Under the pieces are notes generated by a model. That model was not told where the DNA came from. It worked only from the letters and a program-made list of their open reading frames with translations, and ran no database searches. From Wenzhouxiangella sp. AB-CW3 (lineage in GTDB: Bacteria; Pseudomonadota; Gammaproteobacteria; Xanthomonadales; Wenzhouxiangellaceae), in the NCBI RefSeq assembly GCF_014725735.1, contig NZ_CP061368.1, positions 1,503,225-1,567,224 on the forward strand: a DNA stretch of 64,000 nt. Reading direction: 5' to 3'. Every line of letters begins with the position of its first letter. Positions within the stretch are counted from its first letter, which is position 1. The position numbers and the translations under genes are program-made. This document shows positions 1 through 8,995 of the stretch, piece by piece.

Positions 1-1
1 C

Positions 2-700
2 CGTGGCGGCACTGAAAGGCTCTACGACGGTATGCCCACCGTCGATCAGCTTACCCGTCAACTGGAAAATCTGGGCTACTACATCGAAGGCGCCAAAGAC
101 AGCAGCGACCCCGACTGGCCCCGCTACCATCTTCGTCTCAACCCCAAGGCTATCGAGGTCCGAAGGCTCAGGCGAGAGATCGAGACGTTGACCGAACAGA
201 AGGATGTATTAGAGAAAAAGTTAGAGGAGGGCGAGGAACAGAAAAGAAACCTGTATTCCCAGGTTGAGAAGCTGCAAGACAAACTTGAGGAGCTCGAAGA
301 TTTTCGACGGACAGCAGAGCAGAATCCCGTGCTGGAGCAACAGAAGCGAGAGCTCGCTGACCAGATCCAGCAACGAGAACAACAGCTTCAAGCCGAGAAC
401 GACGCCTTGCGAAAGGAACTCGACTCAATCAGGGATGAAGTGCAACAACAACGAAGCGACATTTCCGTCGCCCTTCGACTGCAGAACCTTAGAGAGAATG
501 ATCTCAAGGACCTTCAGCAGCGCTATGGCCAGTTGATGCAGACAAATCAGGACCAGAAGGAGTTGCTGGGTAAGCTGCATAGGCGTCTGAGTGTGGCTGC
601 AGACTACCTGCGACTGATGAACGAGCAACAGGATGATCGTGGTGAACTTCAGGAAGGCCTGGTCCGTGCATTGATCGGCAACGATTCAGAAACCACTTGA
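2..700 (+). CDS. Coiled-coil protein, 5' end outside the window
   Basis: The reading frame is already open at the first bases of the window, so the true start lies upstream and only the C-terminal ~232 residues are visible. From about residue 45 onward the sequence is almost entirely charged heptad-like helix rich in Glu, Gln, Lys, Arg and Leu, which predicts a long coiled coil. No catalytic motif is visible. The stop overlaps the region where the [20 protein letters not shown] gene begins, so the two are probably co-transcribed. It may be the tail of a larger glycan-locus protein (for example a glycosyltransferase or chain-length-type protein), but the visible part does not allow a functional call. 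Confidence 0.7.
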   Translation, partial: RGGTERLYDGMPTVDQLTRQLENLGYYIEGAKDSSDPDWPRYHLRLNPKAIEVRRLRREIETLTEQKDVLEKKLEEGEEQKRNLYSQVEKLQDKLEELEDFRRTAEQNPVLEQQKRELADQIQQREQQLQAENDALRKELDSIRDEVQQQRSDISVALRLQNLRENDLKDLQQRYGQLMQTNQDQKELLGKLHRRLSVAADYLRLMNEQQDDRGELQEGLVRALIGNDSETT

Positions 701-717
701 CGGTACTGATCAGGCAT

Positions 718-1686
718 ATGAAGGACGACTACGGAATGCGGGTCACGACAAGTAAAGTAATGAGGCAAGTCCAGTCTGCAGTGCACGATGCGCTGGATCT
801 GTTGGACAATGCAGCACTGGACGGAACCCAGGGGCGCGATCGGATAGAGCCGGATCCGCTTCCCAGTCTACTCGAACAATGCGGTCATTTGGCAGAAACC
901 GATAAAACATCGGACGTCGAGCCCATCCGCACGATTCATCACTTTGCGTGTACTGGTGGCACACTGATCACAAAATGCTTGGCTTGCAGTCCGAATGTTC
1001 ACGCGCTTAGTGAAGTGGACCCACTGAGTACGGTTCCGGCCACTGTGGGCAAATTCGCTCCCAGTGACCTTATTCAGCTGACAGGATTCAGTAACCGTGC
1101 GTCCACCATGGAAGAGAAGCTGGATTTATTTTTGGGTAGCCTGAAAGTACTTCATCAATCCAATCAAAAGAAGGGATTGAGGGTTCTCGTTCGAGACCAT
1201 GCCCACGGCCATTTTTGCATCGGGTCAGCAATCCCTGAACGCCTGACTGTGCGAGAAATCCTCCATAGAACCTTCCCGGTACTTTCCATCGTTACTGTTC
1301 GCCACCCTATCGATTCCTGGTTGGCGTTAAAAGTGAATCACTGGCATCAATTTAATCCTGCGACAGCGGATGAGTATGCCAGACGCTATGAAGTTTTTCT
1401 GGATAAGTATCAAGATGTAATGATGTTTCGCTACGAGGACTTTCTTGAGGACCCGGCCGAGGAACTCGCTTCCATGTGCCGTGCCCTGAACCTTGCATAT
1501 CCAGAAGACTTTCAGGAGCTTTTTTCAGTGCATTCATTCTCTGGCGACAGTGGCCGGAGTGGGGGCAAAATTGAGCCAAGGGTACGCAGGTCAATTCCTG
1601 GTCACGTTCATCAAGAACTCAGGCAATCGAGAGCGTTGTGTCACCTTTGCGAGCGCCTCGGATATGAATGGAATCTGGATCATTGA
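718..1686 (+). CDS. Sulfotransferase-family protein
   Basis: Sulfotransferases move a sulfo group from PAPS to a sugar or other acceptor. Near residue 70 the protein has a strand followed by a Gly-Gly-Thr-containing loop (FACTGGTLITK), matching the 5'-phosphosulfate-binding loop of the family. Near residue 195 it has TVRHPIDSW, matching the 3'-phosphate-binding motif with the typical Arg-x-Pro. The length (~322 aa) suits the family. I chose ATG at 718; an in-frame TTG at 697 overlapping the previous stop is possible. The neighbours are glycosyltransferases, so a glycan acceptor is inferred. PAPS could come from cysD/cysNC near 40-43 kb. Confidence 0.75.
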   Translation: MKDDYGMRVTTSKVMRQVQSAVHDALDLLDNAALDGTQGRDRIEPDPLPSLLEQCGHLAETDKTSDVEPIRTIHHFACTGGTLITKCLACSPNVHALSEVDPLSTVPATVGKFAPSDLIQLTGFSNRASTMEEKLDLFLGSLKVLHQSNQKKGLRVLVRDHAHGHFCIGSAIPERLTVREILHRTFPVLSIVTVRHPIDSWLALKVNHWHQFNPATADEYARRYEVFLDKYQDVMMFRYEDFLEDPAEELASMCRALNLAYPEDFQELFSVHSFSGDSGRSGGKIEPRVRRSIPGHVHQELRQSRALCHLCERLGYEWNLDH

Positions 1687-1730
1687 TCAAGGGGAAATAG
1701 CGCATTCACAGGGATGCTAATTCAAATTCC

Positions 1731-4700
1731 ATGAATCCAACCATTTTCATAACTACTCCCTGTCTGAATGCGGAAGCTACCATAGACAAGACAATCCAGA
1801 GTGTTGTCTCGCAAGCGGGAAAGTTCTCTATTCGCTACCATGTTCAAGATGGTGGCTCACAAGATCGCACATTGGATAAACTGCAGTACTGGCAAACCAC
1901 TATTTCGTCCAAGGCATTCAAAAGCAATTGTGACTCTGTGCTGTTCAGCTACTCAGCCGCGCCCGATGCTGGCATGTATGATGCGCTATTCAATGCAATG
2001 GAAGAGCTGTGCGCGCCAGATCATGGATTTCTAACCTGGATCAATGCTGATGATCTCCTGATGCCCGGTGCTCTTTCGCTGGCTGTGGCCGTAGAGGAGC
2101 AGTTTATGCCCGATCAGCTCTCCTGGTTCGGGGGGGCAGTATGTGTGGTGTCCAATGATCTGATAACAGCTTGTTTTGACAGGCCGATTCCGCGTCAAGC
2201 ACTTCGAATGGGTATCTGTGATGGCACCCACTGGGACTTTTTACAGCAGGAGGGTACGTTCTTCCGCAAATGGCTATGGGATAAGGCGGCCCGAAATATT
2301 CGCGAAATGAAGTTGGCGGGCGATTGGGAGCTTTGGCGACAAATGGCTCATCACGCCGACTTTTTCCAGACCAAGTCGCCCCTGGGTGCCTTTTGTACAT
2401 CAGATCAACAAGCGTCCTTTCTTCAGAAAAGCTCCTACCTGGCTGAGATTGATGCCGTGCTGACGCCAGCTCAACGAACGCGGCATCTGGAAATGCTGTG
2501 TCAGGAGGATGACGTAACTCGCAAGTTACTGATAGTTAAAGATTTTAGAGGTTCCGAGCTGTCGATCAGAGAGGAGTCAGTCTCTGAGAAGCTACGTGAT
2601 CGAAGAAGCAAGATTCGGGCTCTAGAGAATTCTAAGCCTTCTGCTCGCTCCGTTGGTGCCGGAGAAGCAAGCCCACAGTCGCACGCATGCTCAAGAAGCG
2701 ATGCCGCCACTCGTATGGTTTCGTTTGCTTCCAAGCGAAGCAATACCAGGATATCTACGTCAAGAATTGTCTCATTCGACAGGGATTGGCAGTATCCGGC
2801 AATAACGGAGCAGCATGCCTTTGAGATGATGAAGCGCCACTCCTCCATTATCCCGGATCGTGCTGTGTATGTGGCTTTCCCATGGGCGACCCTGATTGAT
2901 AAGGTAAATACCAGGGCCGGCGATGCAGCCTTATACCTGAATCGCCTCGATGAGTTTTGTCGATCAATACCGAAGAAAGCTGTAAAGGTGACGGTATGTC
3001 AGCACATTTACGCGAAGAAGTACGCCAGATTTTTCGAGCAGGCTGGAATTACCCATCTGTTCTGGTCTCATGCCACAAGTGATGATGTACTGGAAAACGA
3101 GCAGGCTTCGTGTTCAATGCGGATCTTGCCCTTCCCCCTTTACCCCGTCCAGGTCCCGGAGTTGCAGAAAGGTGCTGATCTGGAGGAGGATTCGGACCAA
3201 CGAAAGCATCTGTTTTCATTCGTTGGTGCGCGCGCAAACCGATTTTATTTGAGTAAAGTCCGTGATTGGATTCTCGATTACCTGGAGGATGATCCCCGAG
3301 GCCTGATAGTAGGGCGAAACAGTTGGCACTACGAGAAGCTGGTATACGAGTGTCAAGTTCAAGGGGCGGTCGAGGAGGGGGGTGCCACTGCGTTGGTCAA
3401 CGAGGTGGCGTCCAATCAGTTCTGCAAAGTGCTCGGGAACAGCACGTTTTCGTTGTGTCCTTCCGGTACAGGCCCGAACTCCATTCGTCTGTGGGAATCC
3501 ATCGCGGCTGGAGCAATTCCGGTCATTCTGGCTGATACCTGGGCACCGCCAGGTCAGTTGCGCCTTTGGGAGCAGGCTGCTGTCTTTTGTCGAGAGTCAC
3601 CGGATGAAATCCGTGCTCTGCCTGATCAACTGGAGCGCATCGCTGCGGATCCAGAGCGACTTTCCCAGATGAGACAGGCGATGCGGCAGATCTGGCTGAT
3701 GTACGGACCACAATCATTTGTTACCGACATACAGAAACTCATGCTGACGGTCACATCCCCGGTATGCCCGGGGTCAGTGGGCGAGACCCGCCGACGGTTG
3801 ATGGACCGAGCTTGCCGGACACTGCTCAATAACAATGGCTCCTCACTGCTGAGACAATGTTCTACGGCTCTGCTGCTGGATCCGGTCGGCGCAATCAGTC
3901 AACTGGAATCAAATTCAAGTCTGTCCCTGGCGGTTGCCAGAGCTCAACGAGACCCAAGTGTCGACAGTGGATTGGTTCAGCATTATAGAACACTAGTTTC
4001 GCGTGCCCGGAAACGCGCCTTTGGTGGGCGATCCGGCTACCCAGCCGTGCTGCGTAAGTCCCCGCCCAAGATCTGCCTGTTTGGACGGCACTCCAACCGA
4101 ACCCCGCTCAGCTACGAGCCAATCAGGCGGCACCTGGGTGGACGCCTCAAGTTCGTAGATTCTCCAGAAGCCGCTGACCTGATTGTGTCAGGATTTAGAA
4201 TCGATTTCCGCGACGGTATCGATTCATTGTTGCCCGTGCTTGATCGATCAAAACCCCCAAAGTTGGCGGTGATTTCAGAAGAGCCCCTGTGGGACATTAC
4301 GTGGAGTGGGCCGTTTACCGGACGCAATGCCAGTCTGACCATCGGTGGCACCGAGATCAAGTACACGTTCCTGGGGCATGAAACCTCTGACATATTCAAG
4401 TTCGATCGCATTCCCTACTTTTTGCTTACCAGCGATGATTTTCCTGTTCGCTACGCCAATCTCATGGCCCGTTTCAAAAGTATGACGGCCGATGAGCTAA
4501 TGAGCATGTGGAAAGCTGCGCCCATTGCTGCGGCCTTCTTCCACGAAAAGAGAAACGGTGAGGGCTATTCAAACTCCTTCCCGGAAAGAGATGTACATGC
4601 ATTGAGCGCCTATCGAACCGAGGTGGCGGAATATGCCAGTGGAGAGGCTGTGCTTCGTGTTGGAAAAGGCTGGCACGGCGAAAAGCGACGACAGGATCTC

Positions 4701-5084
4701 CCGGACTGGCATCTTGATAAACTCGCACAACTGGATGGCCGCACCAGGGTGCTTTCAGCGTTTGAGAATGTTCATCAAAGTCAGTATGTTACAGAAAAGG
4801 TATTTGATGCTTTTGCAGTAGGGGCTATACCTGCTTACTGGGCTGGGCCAGGTCACCGGATCTTTGAGTTGGTTCCAAGAGATATTTTGATTAACACGTA
4901 TAGTCAATCAGTGGCGCAAGCAGTTAAGCGTATATCAGGGATCAGACCTAATGCCCAGCTTGCATGGCATTGGCGGGATACGGCACGCAGGTTAGTAGCG
5001 ATTTTCTCTGAGCACGAAAAAATCACTCTTGAGCGGAAACGTATCATGGATGCAGTTATAAGAGAGATATTGAGTCTTGTCTAA
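1731..5084 (+). CDS. Three-domain glycosyltransferase: GT2 + exostosin (GT47)-like + GT10 [22 protein letters not shown]
   Basis: This 1117-aa protein joins three transferase modules. Residues ~3-240 are a GT2-type GT-A domain (ITTPCLNAEATIDKTI start; NADD metal-binding motif near residue 104). Residues ~370-680 resemble exostosin/GT47, with FVGARANR near 495 and a CPSGTGPNSIRLWESIAAGAIPVI-type block near 580-600. Residues ~780-1117 resemble GT10 fucosyltransferases, including the diagnostic FENVHQSQYVTEKVFDAF block near 1011 followed by GAIPAYWAGP. GT10 enzymes use GDP-fucose, and gmd and fcl, which make it, lie at 11.6-13.7 kb. No transmembrane segment is obvious, so it is probably cytoplasmic or peripheral. 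The upstream Shine-Dalgarno is weak. Confidence 0.8.
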   Translation: MNPTIFITTPCLNAEATIDKTIQSVVSQAGKFSIRYHVQDGGSQDRTLDKLQYWQTTISSKAFKSNCDSVLFSYSAAPDAGMYDALFNAMEELCAPDHGFLTWINADDLLMPGALSLAVAVEEQFMPDQLSWFGGAVCVVSNDLITACFDRPIPRQALRMGICDGTHWDFLQQEGTFFRKWLWDKAARNIREMKLAGDWELWRQMAHHADFFQTKSPLGAFCTSDQQASFLQKSSYLAEIDAVLTPAQRTRHLEMLCQEDDVTRKLLIVKDFRGSELSIREESVSEKLRDRRSKIRALENSKPSARSVGAGEASPQSHACSRSDAATRMVSFASKRSNTRISTSRIVSFDRDWQYPAITEQHAFEMMKRHSSIIPDRAVYVAFPWATLIDKVNTRAGDAALYLNRLDEFCRSIPKKAVKVTVCQHIYAKKYARFFEQAGITHLFWSHATSDDVLENEQASCSMRILPFPLYPVQVPELQKGADLEEDSDQRKHLFSFVGARANRFYLSKVRDWILDYLEDDPRGLIVGRNSWHYEKLVYECQVQGAVEEGGATALVNEVASNQFCKVLGNSTFSLCPSGTGPNSIRLWESIAAGAIPVILADTWAPPGQLRLWEQAAVFCRESPDEIRALPDQLERIAADPERLSQMRQAMRQIWLMYGPQSFVTDIQKLMLTVTSPVCPGSVGETRRRLMDRACRTLLNNNGSSLLRQCSTALLLDPVGAISQLESNSSLSLAVARAQRDPSVDSGLVQHYRTLVSRARKRAFGGRSGYPAVLRKSPPKICLFGRHSNRTPLSYEPIRRHLGGRLKFVDSPEAADLIVSGFRIDFRDGIDSLLPVLDRSKPPKLAVISEEPLWDITWSGPFTGRNASLTIGGTEIKYTFLGHETSDIFKFDRIPYFLLTSDDFPVRYANLMARFKSMTADELMSMWKAAPIAAAFFHEKRNGEGYSNSFPERDVHALSAYRTEVAEYASGEAVLRVGKGWHGEKRRQDLPDWHLDKLAQLDGRTRVLSAFENVHQSQYVTEKVFDAFAVGAIPAYWAGPGHRIFELVPRDILINTYSQSVAQAVKRISGIRPNAQLAWHWRDTARRLVAIFSEHEKITLERKRIMDAVIREILSLV

Positions 5085-5164
5085 GCAATCCATTAATTCC
5101 TGCCTCGAAAGTATTAGTAGCTCTGGAAGTCATTTCATTTCAAAGTATCGCGCAAGTGGAACTC

Positions 5165-5992
5165 ATGACTGAAATAACAGATACCCAGCGATCCTTCAAA
5201 GAGCGTATGGATGATCGACTTGAGCGCTGGTATAAGGGCGCCGATCCGCATGCTGATTTTAAGTCACAGGAGCGCCTACGGTTTTTAGCGTCCCTTGTAA
5301 ACAAGGGGGTAATGCATGAATACATCGGTAAACTTGGGTTACGTCTGCCACGCCAGTACGCTGATTTTCAGACTCCTGGGGCGTTAAAACGTATGCACCT
5401 TCGCGACCGTGTTGTTATCAAGCCTAATAACAATGCCGATAGCAAGGGTGTGATGCTATTCGATGGTGACCGAGAGCTTCTTTCTGGCGATACGGTGATG
5501 CAATCGGATAGGCCTGCTTATATTGCCATGGTCTGCGAGCGCGATGGTGTCTTTGCCAAGTCTGGAACACGACTAATTGTCGAGGAGTTCGTGGAAGACT
5601 ATGATCCTGAATTCGCTATCCCTCGGGACTTCAAGGTCTTCGTCGCGGACGGGCGGGCACGGCTGATTCAAGTGATCGATCGCAACCCCGAGAAGAAGCT
5701 GCGCACGAGTTCCTTTTTTGATCGCGATTGGGGATTCATCCATGAGCGCATCAAAACCAACTACCGCATGGGGCCAGCCTATCCGCGCCCACCGCATCTG
5801 GAGGCGCTGCTGGCCGATGCCGACCGCATAGCCCGCGACATAGGTGTGTTCTATCGGCTGGATTTCTATCTCACCTCCACGGGGCCTGTATTCGGTGAGT
5901 TCACCTCCTATCCCTCGGCAGGTATGGCCTTCACGTCCTTCGGTGATCAACTGATGTGCGAGATGATGGACATGGACATTGAAGCCATTTGA
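5165..5992 (+). CDS. TupA-like ATP-grasp protein
   Basis: ATP-grasp enzymes of the TupA-like type activate a carboxylate with ATP and couple it to an amine; relatives are found in teichuronopeptide and exopolysaccharide loci. Visible features are the ATP-binding strand VVIKPNNNADSKG (near residue 90), a central IVEEFVEDYD segment and the C-terminal YRLDFYLT...GEFTSYPSAG, which supplies the Mg-binding acidic residues. The length of ~275 aa is normal. I prefer ATG 5165 to the in-frame GTG at 5156 because GGA lies just before it. A second, only distantly similar ATP-grasp gene is at 19419. The acceptor cannot be read from the sequence. Confidence 0.75.
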   Translation: MTEITDTQRSFKERMDDRLERWYKGADPHADFKSQERLRFLASLVNKGVMHEYIGKLGLRLPRQYADFQTPGALKRMHLRDRVVIKPNNNADSKGVMLFDGDRELLSGDTVMQSDRPAYIAMVCERDGVFAKSGTRLIVEEFVEDYDPEFAIPRDFKVFVADGRARLIQVIDRNPEKKLRTSSFFDRDWGFIHERIKTNYRMGPAYPRPPHLEALLADADRIARDIGVFYRLDFYLTSTGPVFGEFTSYPSAGMAFTSFGDQLMCEMMDMDIEAI

Positions 5993-6009
5993 GGCGGCTA
6001 TTATTAACC

Positions 6010-6643
6010 AAAATCGGGAAATCCCCCGGCTCTGCCGGGGTGACAGTAGAAGTTTGACATTTTAGGGGGTCCATTGGGAAAACTCCTTGTTGTGAGCCGC
6101 CAAGCACACATCAAAGGAGAATCCCAATGGACGAACCAGAGAGTTTAAGTCACTCCAAGTGGGAGTGTAAGTACCATGTTGTTTTCATTCCGAAATACAG
6201 GCGCAAGGCGCTATTCGGACAACTCAGACGCCACCTGGGTGAGGTATTCCATCGTCTGGCCAGGCAGAAGGAAAGCCGGATAGAGGAAGGCCACCTGATG
6301 CCGGATCATGTGCATATGCTCATTTCGATCCCGCCGAAGTATGCGGTTTCGCAGGTGGTTGGCTACATCAAAGGCAAGAGCGCAATCCACATTGCAAGGA
6401 ATTATGGAGAGCGCAAGAGGAATTTCGTGGGTCAGCACTTCTGGGCTCGGGGCTATTTCCTCTCCACGGTTGGTCGAGACGAGGGTGTCATCCGAGACTA
6501 CATTCGGAACCAGGAGTCTGAGGGTCGGCGCCGCGATCAGATGAATCTGCTGGGCTGATCAGCCACCTTTAGTGGCCCCAGGTTTTATTGCCGCTTTGAG
6601 CGGCTCACAAAATTAAAGCCCCCGGCTTTGCCGGGGGTATTTA
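6010..6643 (+). mobile_element. IS200/IS605-type element
   Basis: A single Y1-type transposase gene is bracketed by two subterminal hairpins: CCCCGGC-TCT-GCCGGGG at 6024-6040 and CCCCCGGC-TTT-GCCGGGGG at 6619-6637. Hairpin ends without terminal inverted repeats or target duplication are characteristic of IS200/IS605 elements. The outer ends are approximate. The right end abuts an IS630 element that begins at about 6644. Confidence 0.75.
6127..6558 (+). CDS. tnpA: IS200/IS605 family transposase (TnpA, Y1 HUH)
   Basis: This 143-aa protein matches IS200-type TnpA single-strand transposases. It has the HUH metal-binding motif as HVHMLI near residue 61, a basic start (KYHVVFIPKYRRK), and near the end the catalytic-tyrosine helix DYIRNQE. 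It is full length for the family and the frame is intact. The start ATG is preceded by AAAGGAGAATCCC, a strong ribosome-binding site. It lies between two subterminal hairpins. Confidence 0.9.
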   Translation: MDEPESLSHSKWECKYHVVFIPKYRRKALFGQLRRHLGEVFHRLARQKESRIEEGHLMPDHVHMLISIPPKYAVSQVVGYIKGKSAIHIARNYGERKRNFVGQHFWARGYFLSTVGRDEGVIRDYIRNQESEGRRRDQMNLLG

Positions 6644-6684
6644 CTACCTACATAAATAAAGCCTCATGAGTTATACTATGCAGC

Positions 6685-7212
6685 ATGACAGGACGAAGCA
6701 AGATTGATGCCCGCAAGCTGCCGCCTAAGGCGCAGGAGTTGCTTCGGCGCTCGGCCATGGAACGAGTCGATGCGGGAGAAAGTCCTGAGGATGTGGCAGC
6801 AGGCACTGGCATCAACCGGCGAACCATTTACAAGTGGATTTCGGCCTATCACTATTACGGGGAAGAATCATTCACCACAGGCAAGCGCCCTGGGCGTCCA
6901 GCGAAGCTGAATGGCAAGCAGTTGGAGAAGCTGGCCAAGATCATTCGCACCAAGAATCCGCAGCAGTTGAAGTTCGAGTATGCCCTTTGGACAATTCCGA
7001 TGATTCGTCGGTTAATCCGCGAACAGTTCGACGTCAAGCTTAGCGAGGTCTCGGTCGGGCGACTTCTCAAGCGACTTGGTTTGACGCCTCAGCGTCCCTT
7101 GTACCGCTGCCTGGCAGCAGGACAAGGTATTGGTCGAAAACTGGCGGGACAAGGAGTTTCCCAAGTTGTCTCGACGTGCAAAGAGCGAGAAAGCATTGAT
7201 CTTCTTTGCTGA
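6685..7212 (+). CDS. IS630 transposase, N-terminal reading frame
   Basis: This frame encodes the DNA-binding half of an IS630 transposase: an HTH region (EDVAAGTGINRRTIYKW near residue 38) and a second winged-helix segment ending LLKRLGLTPQRPLY. The family-like sequence stops at about nt 7108 and continues in the +1 frame; the last ~35 residues here are out-of-frame translation. The shift falls in CGCTGCCTGGCAG. It could be a programmed frameshift, which is common in IS630, or an inactivating deletion. Confidence 0.8.
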   Translation: MTGRSKIDARKLPPKAQELLRRSAMERVDAGESPEDVAAGTGINRRTIYKWISAYHYYGEESFTTGKRPGRPAKLNGKQLEKLAKIIRTKNPQQLKFEYALWTIPMIRRLIREQFDVKLSEVSVGRLLKRLGLTPQRPLYRCLAAGQGIGRKLAGQGVSQVVSTCKERESIDLLC

Positions 7213-7720
7213 TGAGTCCGGAATCCGATCTGATCATCATGCCGGGCGGACCTGGGCACCGAAGGGCCAGACACCGGTCATCGAGGCAACCGGCGCCCGT
7301 TTTTCAATGAACATGATTTCGGCCATCACCAACCGCGGTCAGTTTCGGCTCATGACCGTCGATGGCACTGTCACCGCCACCGTTTTTCGTGACTTTCTCA
7401 AGCGTTTGATTCAAGGTATGGAACGGAAGATCTACCTAGTGGTCGATGGGCATCCGACGCACAAGGCCAAGTTGGTCAGGACGTTTGTCGAAGCAAACAA
7501 GGATCGAATCGAATTGGTCACCCTGCCACCATACTCGCCGGAGCTCAATCCCGATGAACTGGTCTGGGCGCACGTCAAACAACGGGTTGGGAAGAAAGCG
7601 GTCCAGACCAAGGAAGAACTCATCAATGCGGTCAACGCGGCACTCAGAAGCCTACAGAGGCTCCCAGACATCGTGGCGAGCTTCTTCCATACACCCACAT
7701 GCTCTTATGCCGCTTTATGA
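7130..7720 (+). CDS. IS630 transposase, C-terminal DDE reading frame
   Basis: This frame carries the DDE catalytic domain: FADESGIRSD with the first Asp, VVDGHPTHKAK with the second Asp, and PPYSPELNPDELVW with the terminal acidic residue. Family-like sequence (WQQDKVLVENW) begins in this frame a few codons before the ATG at 7130, which shows that it is the continuation of the upstream frame rather than a separate gene. Confidence 0.85.
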   Translation: MVENWRDKEFPKLSRRAKSEKALIFFADESGIRSDHHAGRTWAPKGQTPVIEATGARFSMNMISAITNRGQFRLMTVDGTVTATVFRDFLKRLIQGMERKIYLVVDGHPTHKAKLVRTFVEANKDRIELVTLPPYSPELNPDELVWAHVKQRVGKKAVQTKEELINAVNAALRSLQRLPDIVASFFHTPTCSYAAL

Positions 7721-7829
7721 GGCTTTATTCCGTAGGTATTAGTAAAATGTGTGTAGGTGGGATGCTTGGGGTTTTGAGGCTCATGTTTTCGGGGAGTAAA
7801 GGCTTGCTTGCGACGGATGAAGGTTCTGT

Positions 7830-8564
7830 ATGAAAGAGGTGCTGTTTGTTTCTGGTGTTGCTAGGTCTGGGACTAGTGCATTGGTTAATGTGCTTAATAC
7901 CCATCAAGACATAATGATGGGTCAGGAAAGATTCTATTGGAGGATAAAGCGTGGCCAATTGAGTCCTGAGTATTTTTTTAAGGATCGTTATCTTGATATT
8001 CAGGAAGGGGATACGCACAACAAGAGGCCGTTATCTGATTTTTCTGATGGCGCTGAGCTTCGATACGATCGCGCAAGGTACATTGGTGACAAGTTCCCAT
8101 CTCTGTTTCGCCATTTTGATGATGTGATGGAGCAGTTCCCGGCTGCTAGGCATGTCTATATCTTGCGAAACCCTTTTTCTGTGGTGGAGAGCTATGAGGC
8201 CAGGTTTCAGGATGCGGAGGATTCTTGGAATCTGAGTTGGATGAATGGCTTGGAAGCTTGGAATGAGAGTGTTGGACGGGTTGCTAGATTGAGTGACAGG
8301 CAGGTAGCTAAGTTTACGATTCTTCAGTACGAAAGGTTTTTTTCTAGTGTCGATGTCATGAGGGGCATGTTTCTGAGCTTGGGTCTCTCGGGACCGGGTG
8401 GCAATGTGCTTGATCAGTTTGTGGCCAGATTTTGTCAGTTGAATGAAAAGTTGGTGCCAAGGAGAGATGATCTGCGCTGCTACGTCGCTCAGAATGCAGA
8501 TTGGGGTTCCTATAATAAGGTTTGTCGTCTGGCTTTAGGTGGATGGGACAAAGAGCCTAGTTAG
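7830..8564 (+). CDS. Sulfotransferase-family protein
   Basis: This 244-aa protein begins with FVSGVARSGTSALVNVLN, a clear 5'-phosphosulfate-binding P-loop of PAPS-dependent sulfotransferases. HVYILRNPFSVVESYEARF near residue 110 fits the 3'-phosphate-binding segment. It is small but within the range of bacterial family members. The base composition is AT-richer than the core genes to the right. It is caught between an IS630 and an IS3 element, so its original operon partners are unclear. A glycan acceptor is inferred from the surrounding locus. Confidence 0.8.
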   Translation: MKEVLFVSGVARSGTSALVNVLNTHQDIMMGQERFYWRIKRGQLSPEYFFKDRYLDIQEGDTHNKRPLSDFSDGAELRYDRARYIGDKFPSLFRHFDDVMEQFPAARHVYILRNPFSVVESYEARFQDAEDSWNLSWMNGLEAWNESVGRVARLSDRQVAKFTILQYERFFSSVDVMRGMFLSLGLSGPGGNVLDQFVARFCQLNEKLVPRRDDLRCYVAQNADWGSYNKVCRLALGGWDKEPS

Positions 8565-8680
8565 GGGGTTATTGTATTGATGGCAATTGCTGCTGGTTTA
8601 TGCAATCAAGCATCAGTTATGTTGTGGTCTTGACCCGCTTTCGTGGACACCTGATCCTTTGAGAATAGGAGGTGTTCCAA

Positions 8681-8995
8681 ATGCCAAGATCCCATTCCCC
8701 GTATCCGGAGGAGTTCCGCAAACAGATGGTCGATCTGGTCCGTTCAGGCCGCACGCCCGAGTCACTGGCCAAGGAGTTCGAACCAACCGCGCAGTCGATC
8801 CGCAACTGGGTCGTCCAGGCCGACCGCGATGAGGGCCGGCGCGGCGACGGTCTGACCTCGGCCGAGCGCGCTGAACTGACGAAATTGCGCGGTGAGAACC
8901 GGCGGCTGCGCCAGGAACGCGAGATCTTAAAAAAAGCCGCGGCCTGGTTCGCCAGGGAGAGCGAGTCGTCCCCGAAGAAGGGTTCCGGTTCGTGA
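8681..8995 (+). CDS. IS3 transposase OrfA
   Basis: This ~104-aa protein has the helix-turn-helix and leucine-zipper layout of IS3 OrfA (EEFRKQMVDLV..., then LTKLRGENRRLRQEREILKKA). I chose ATG 8681 because AGGAGGT lies 7 nt upstream, rather than the in-frame GTG at 8672. Near its end is a run of seven A (8929-8935) forming an A-AAA-AAA slip site. The -1 frame is open from there into orfB, so a fused OrfAB transposase by -1 frameshifting is expected. Confidence 0.9.
   Translation: MPRSHSPYPEEFRKQMVDLVRSGRTPESLAKEFEPTAQSIRNWVVQADRDEGRRGDGLTSAERAELTKLRGENRRLRQEREILKKAAAWFARESESSPKKGSGS

Larger units (their letters stand above)
6644..7742 (+). mobile_element. IS630 family element
   Basis: The element is about 1.1 kb. 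It has imperfect inverted ends (left CTACCTACATAAATAAAGCC from 6644; right end reads CTAATACCTACGGAATAAAG on the reverse strand, ending at 7742). A TA dinucleotide lies outside each end (6642-6643 and 7743-7744), the normal IS630/mariner target duplication. It carries one transposase split over two frames. Confidence 0.8.

Noticed and set aside
6127-6558. IS200/IS605-type transposase considered as the RAYT for the palindromic repeats
   Set aside because: Its flanking hairpins (CCCCGGCTCTGCCGGGG type) differ from the GAGGTCCCGG and GTAG families, and the element has the normal IS200 layout.
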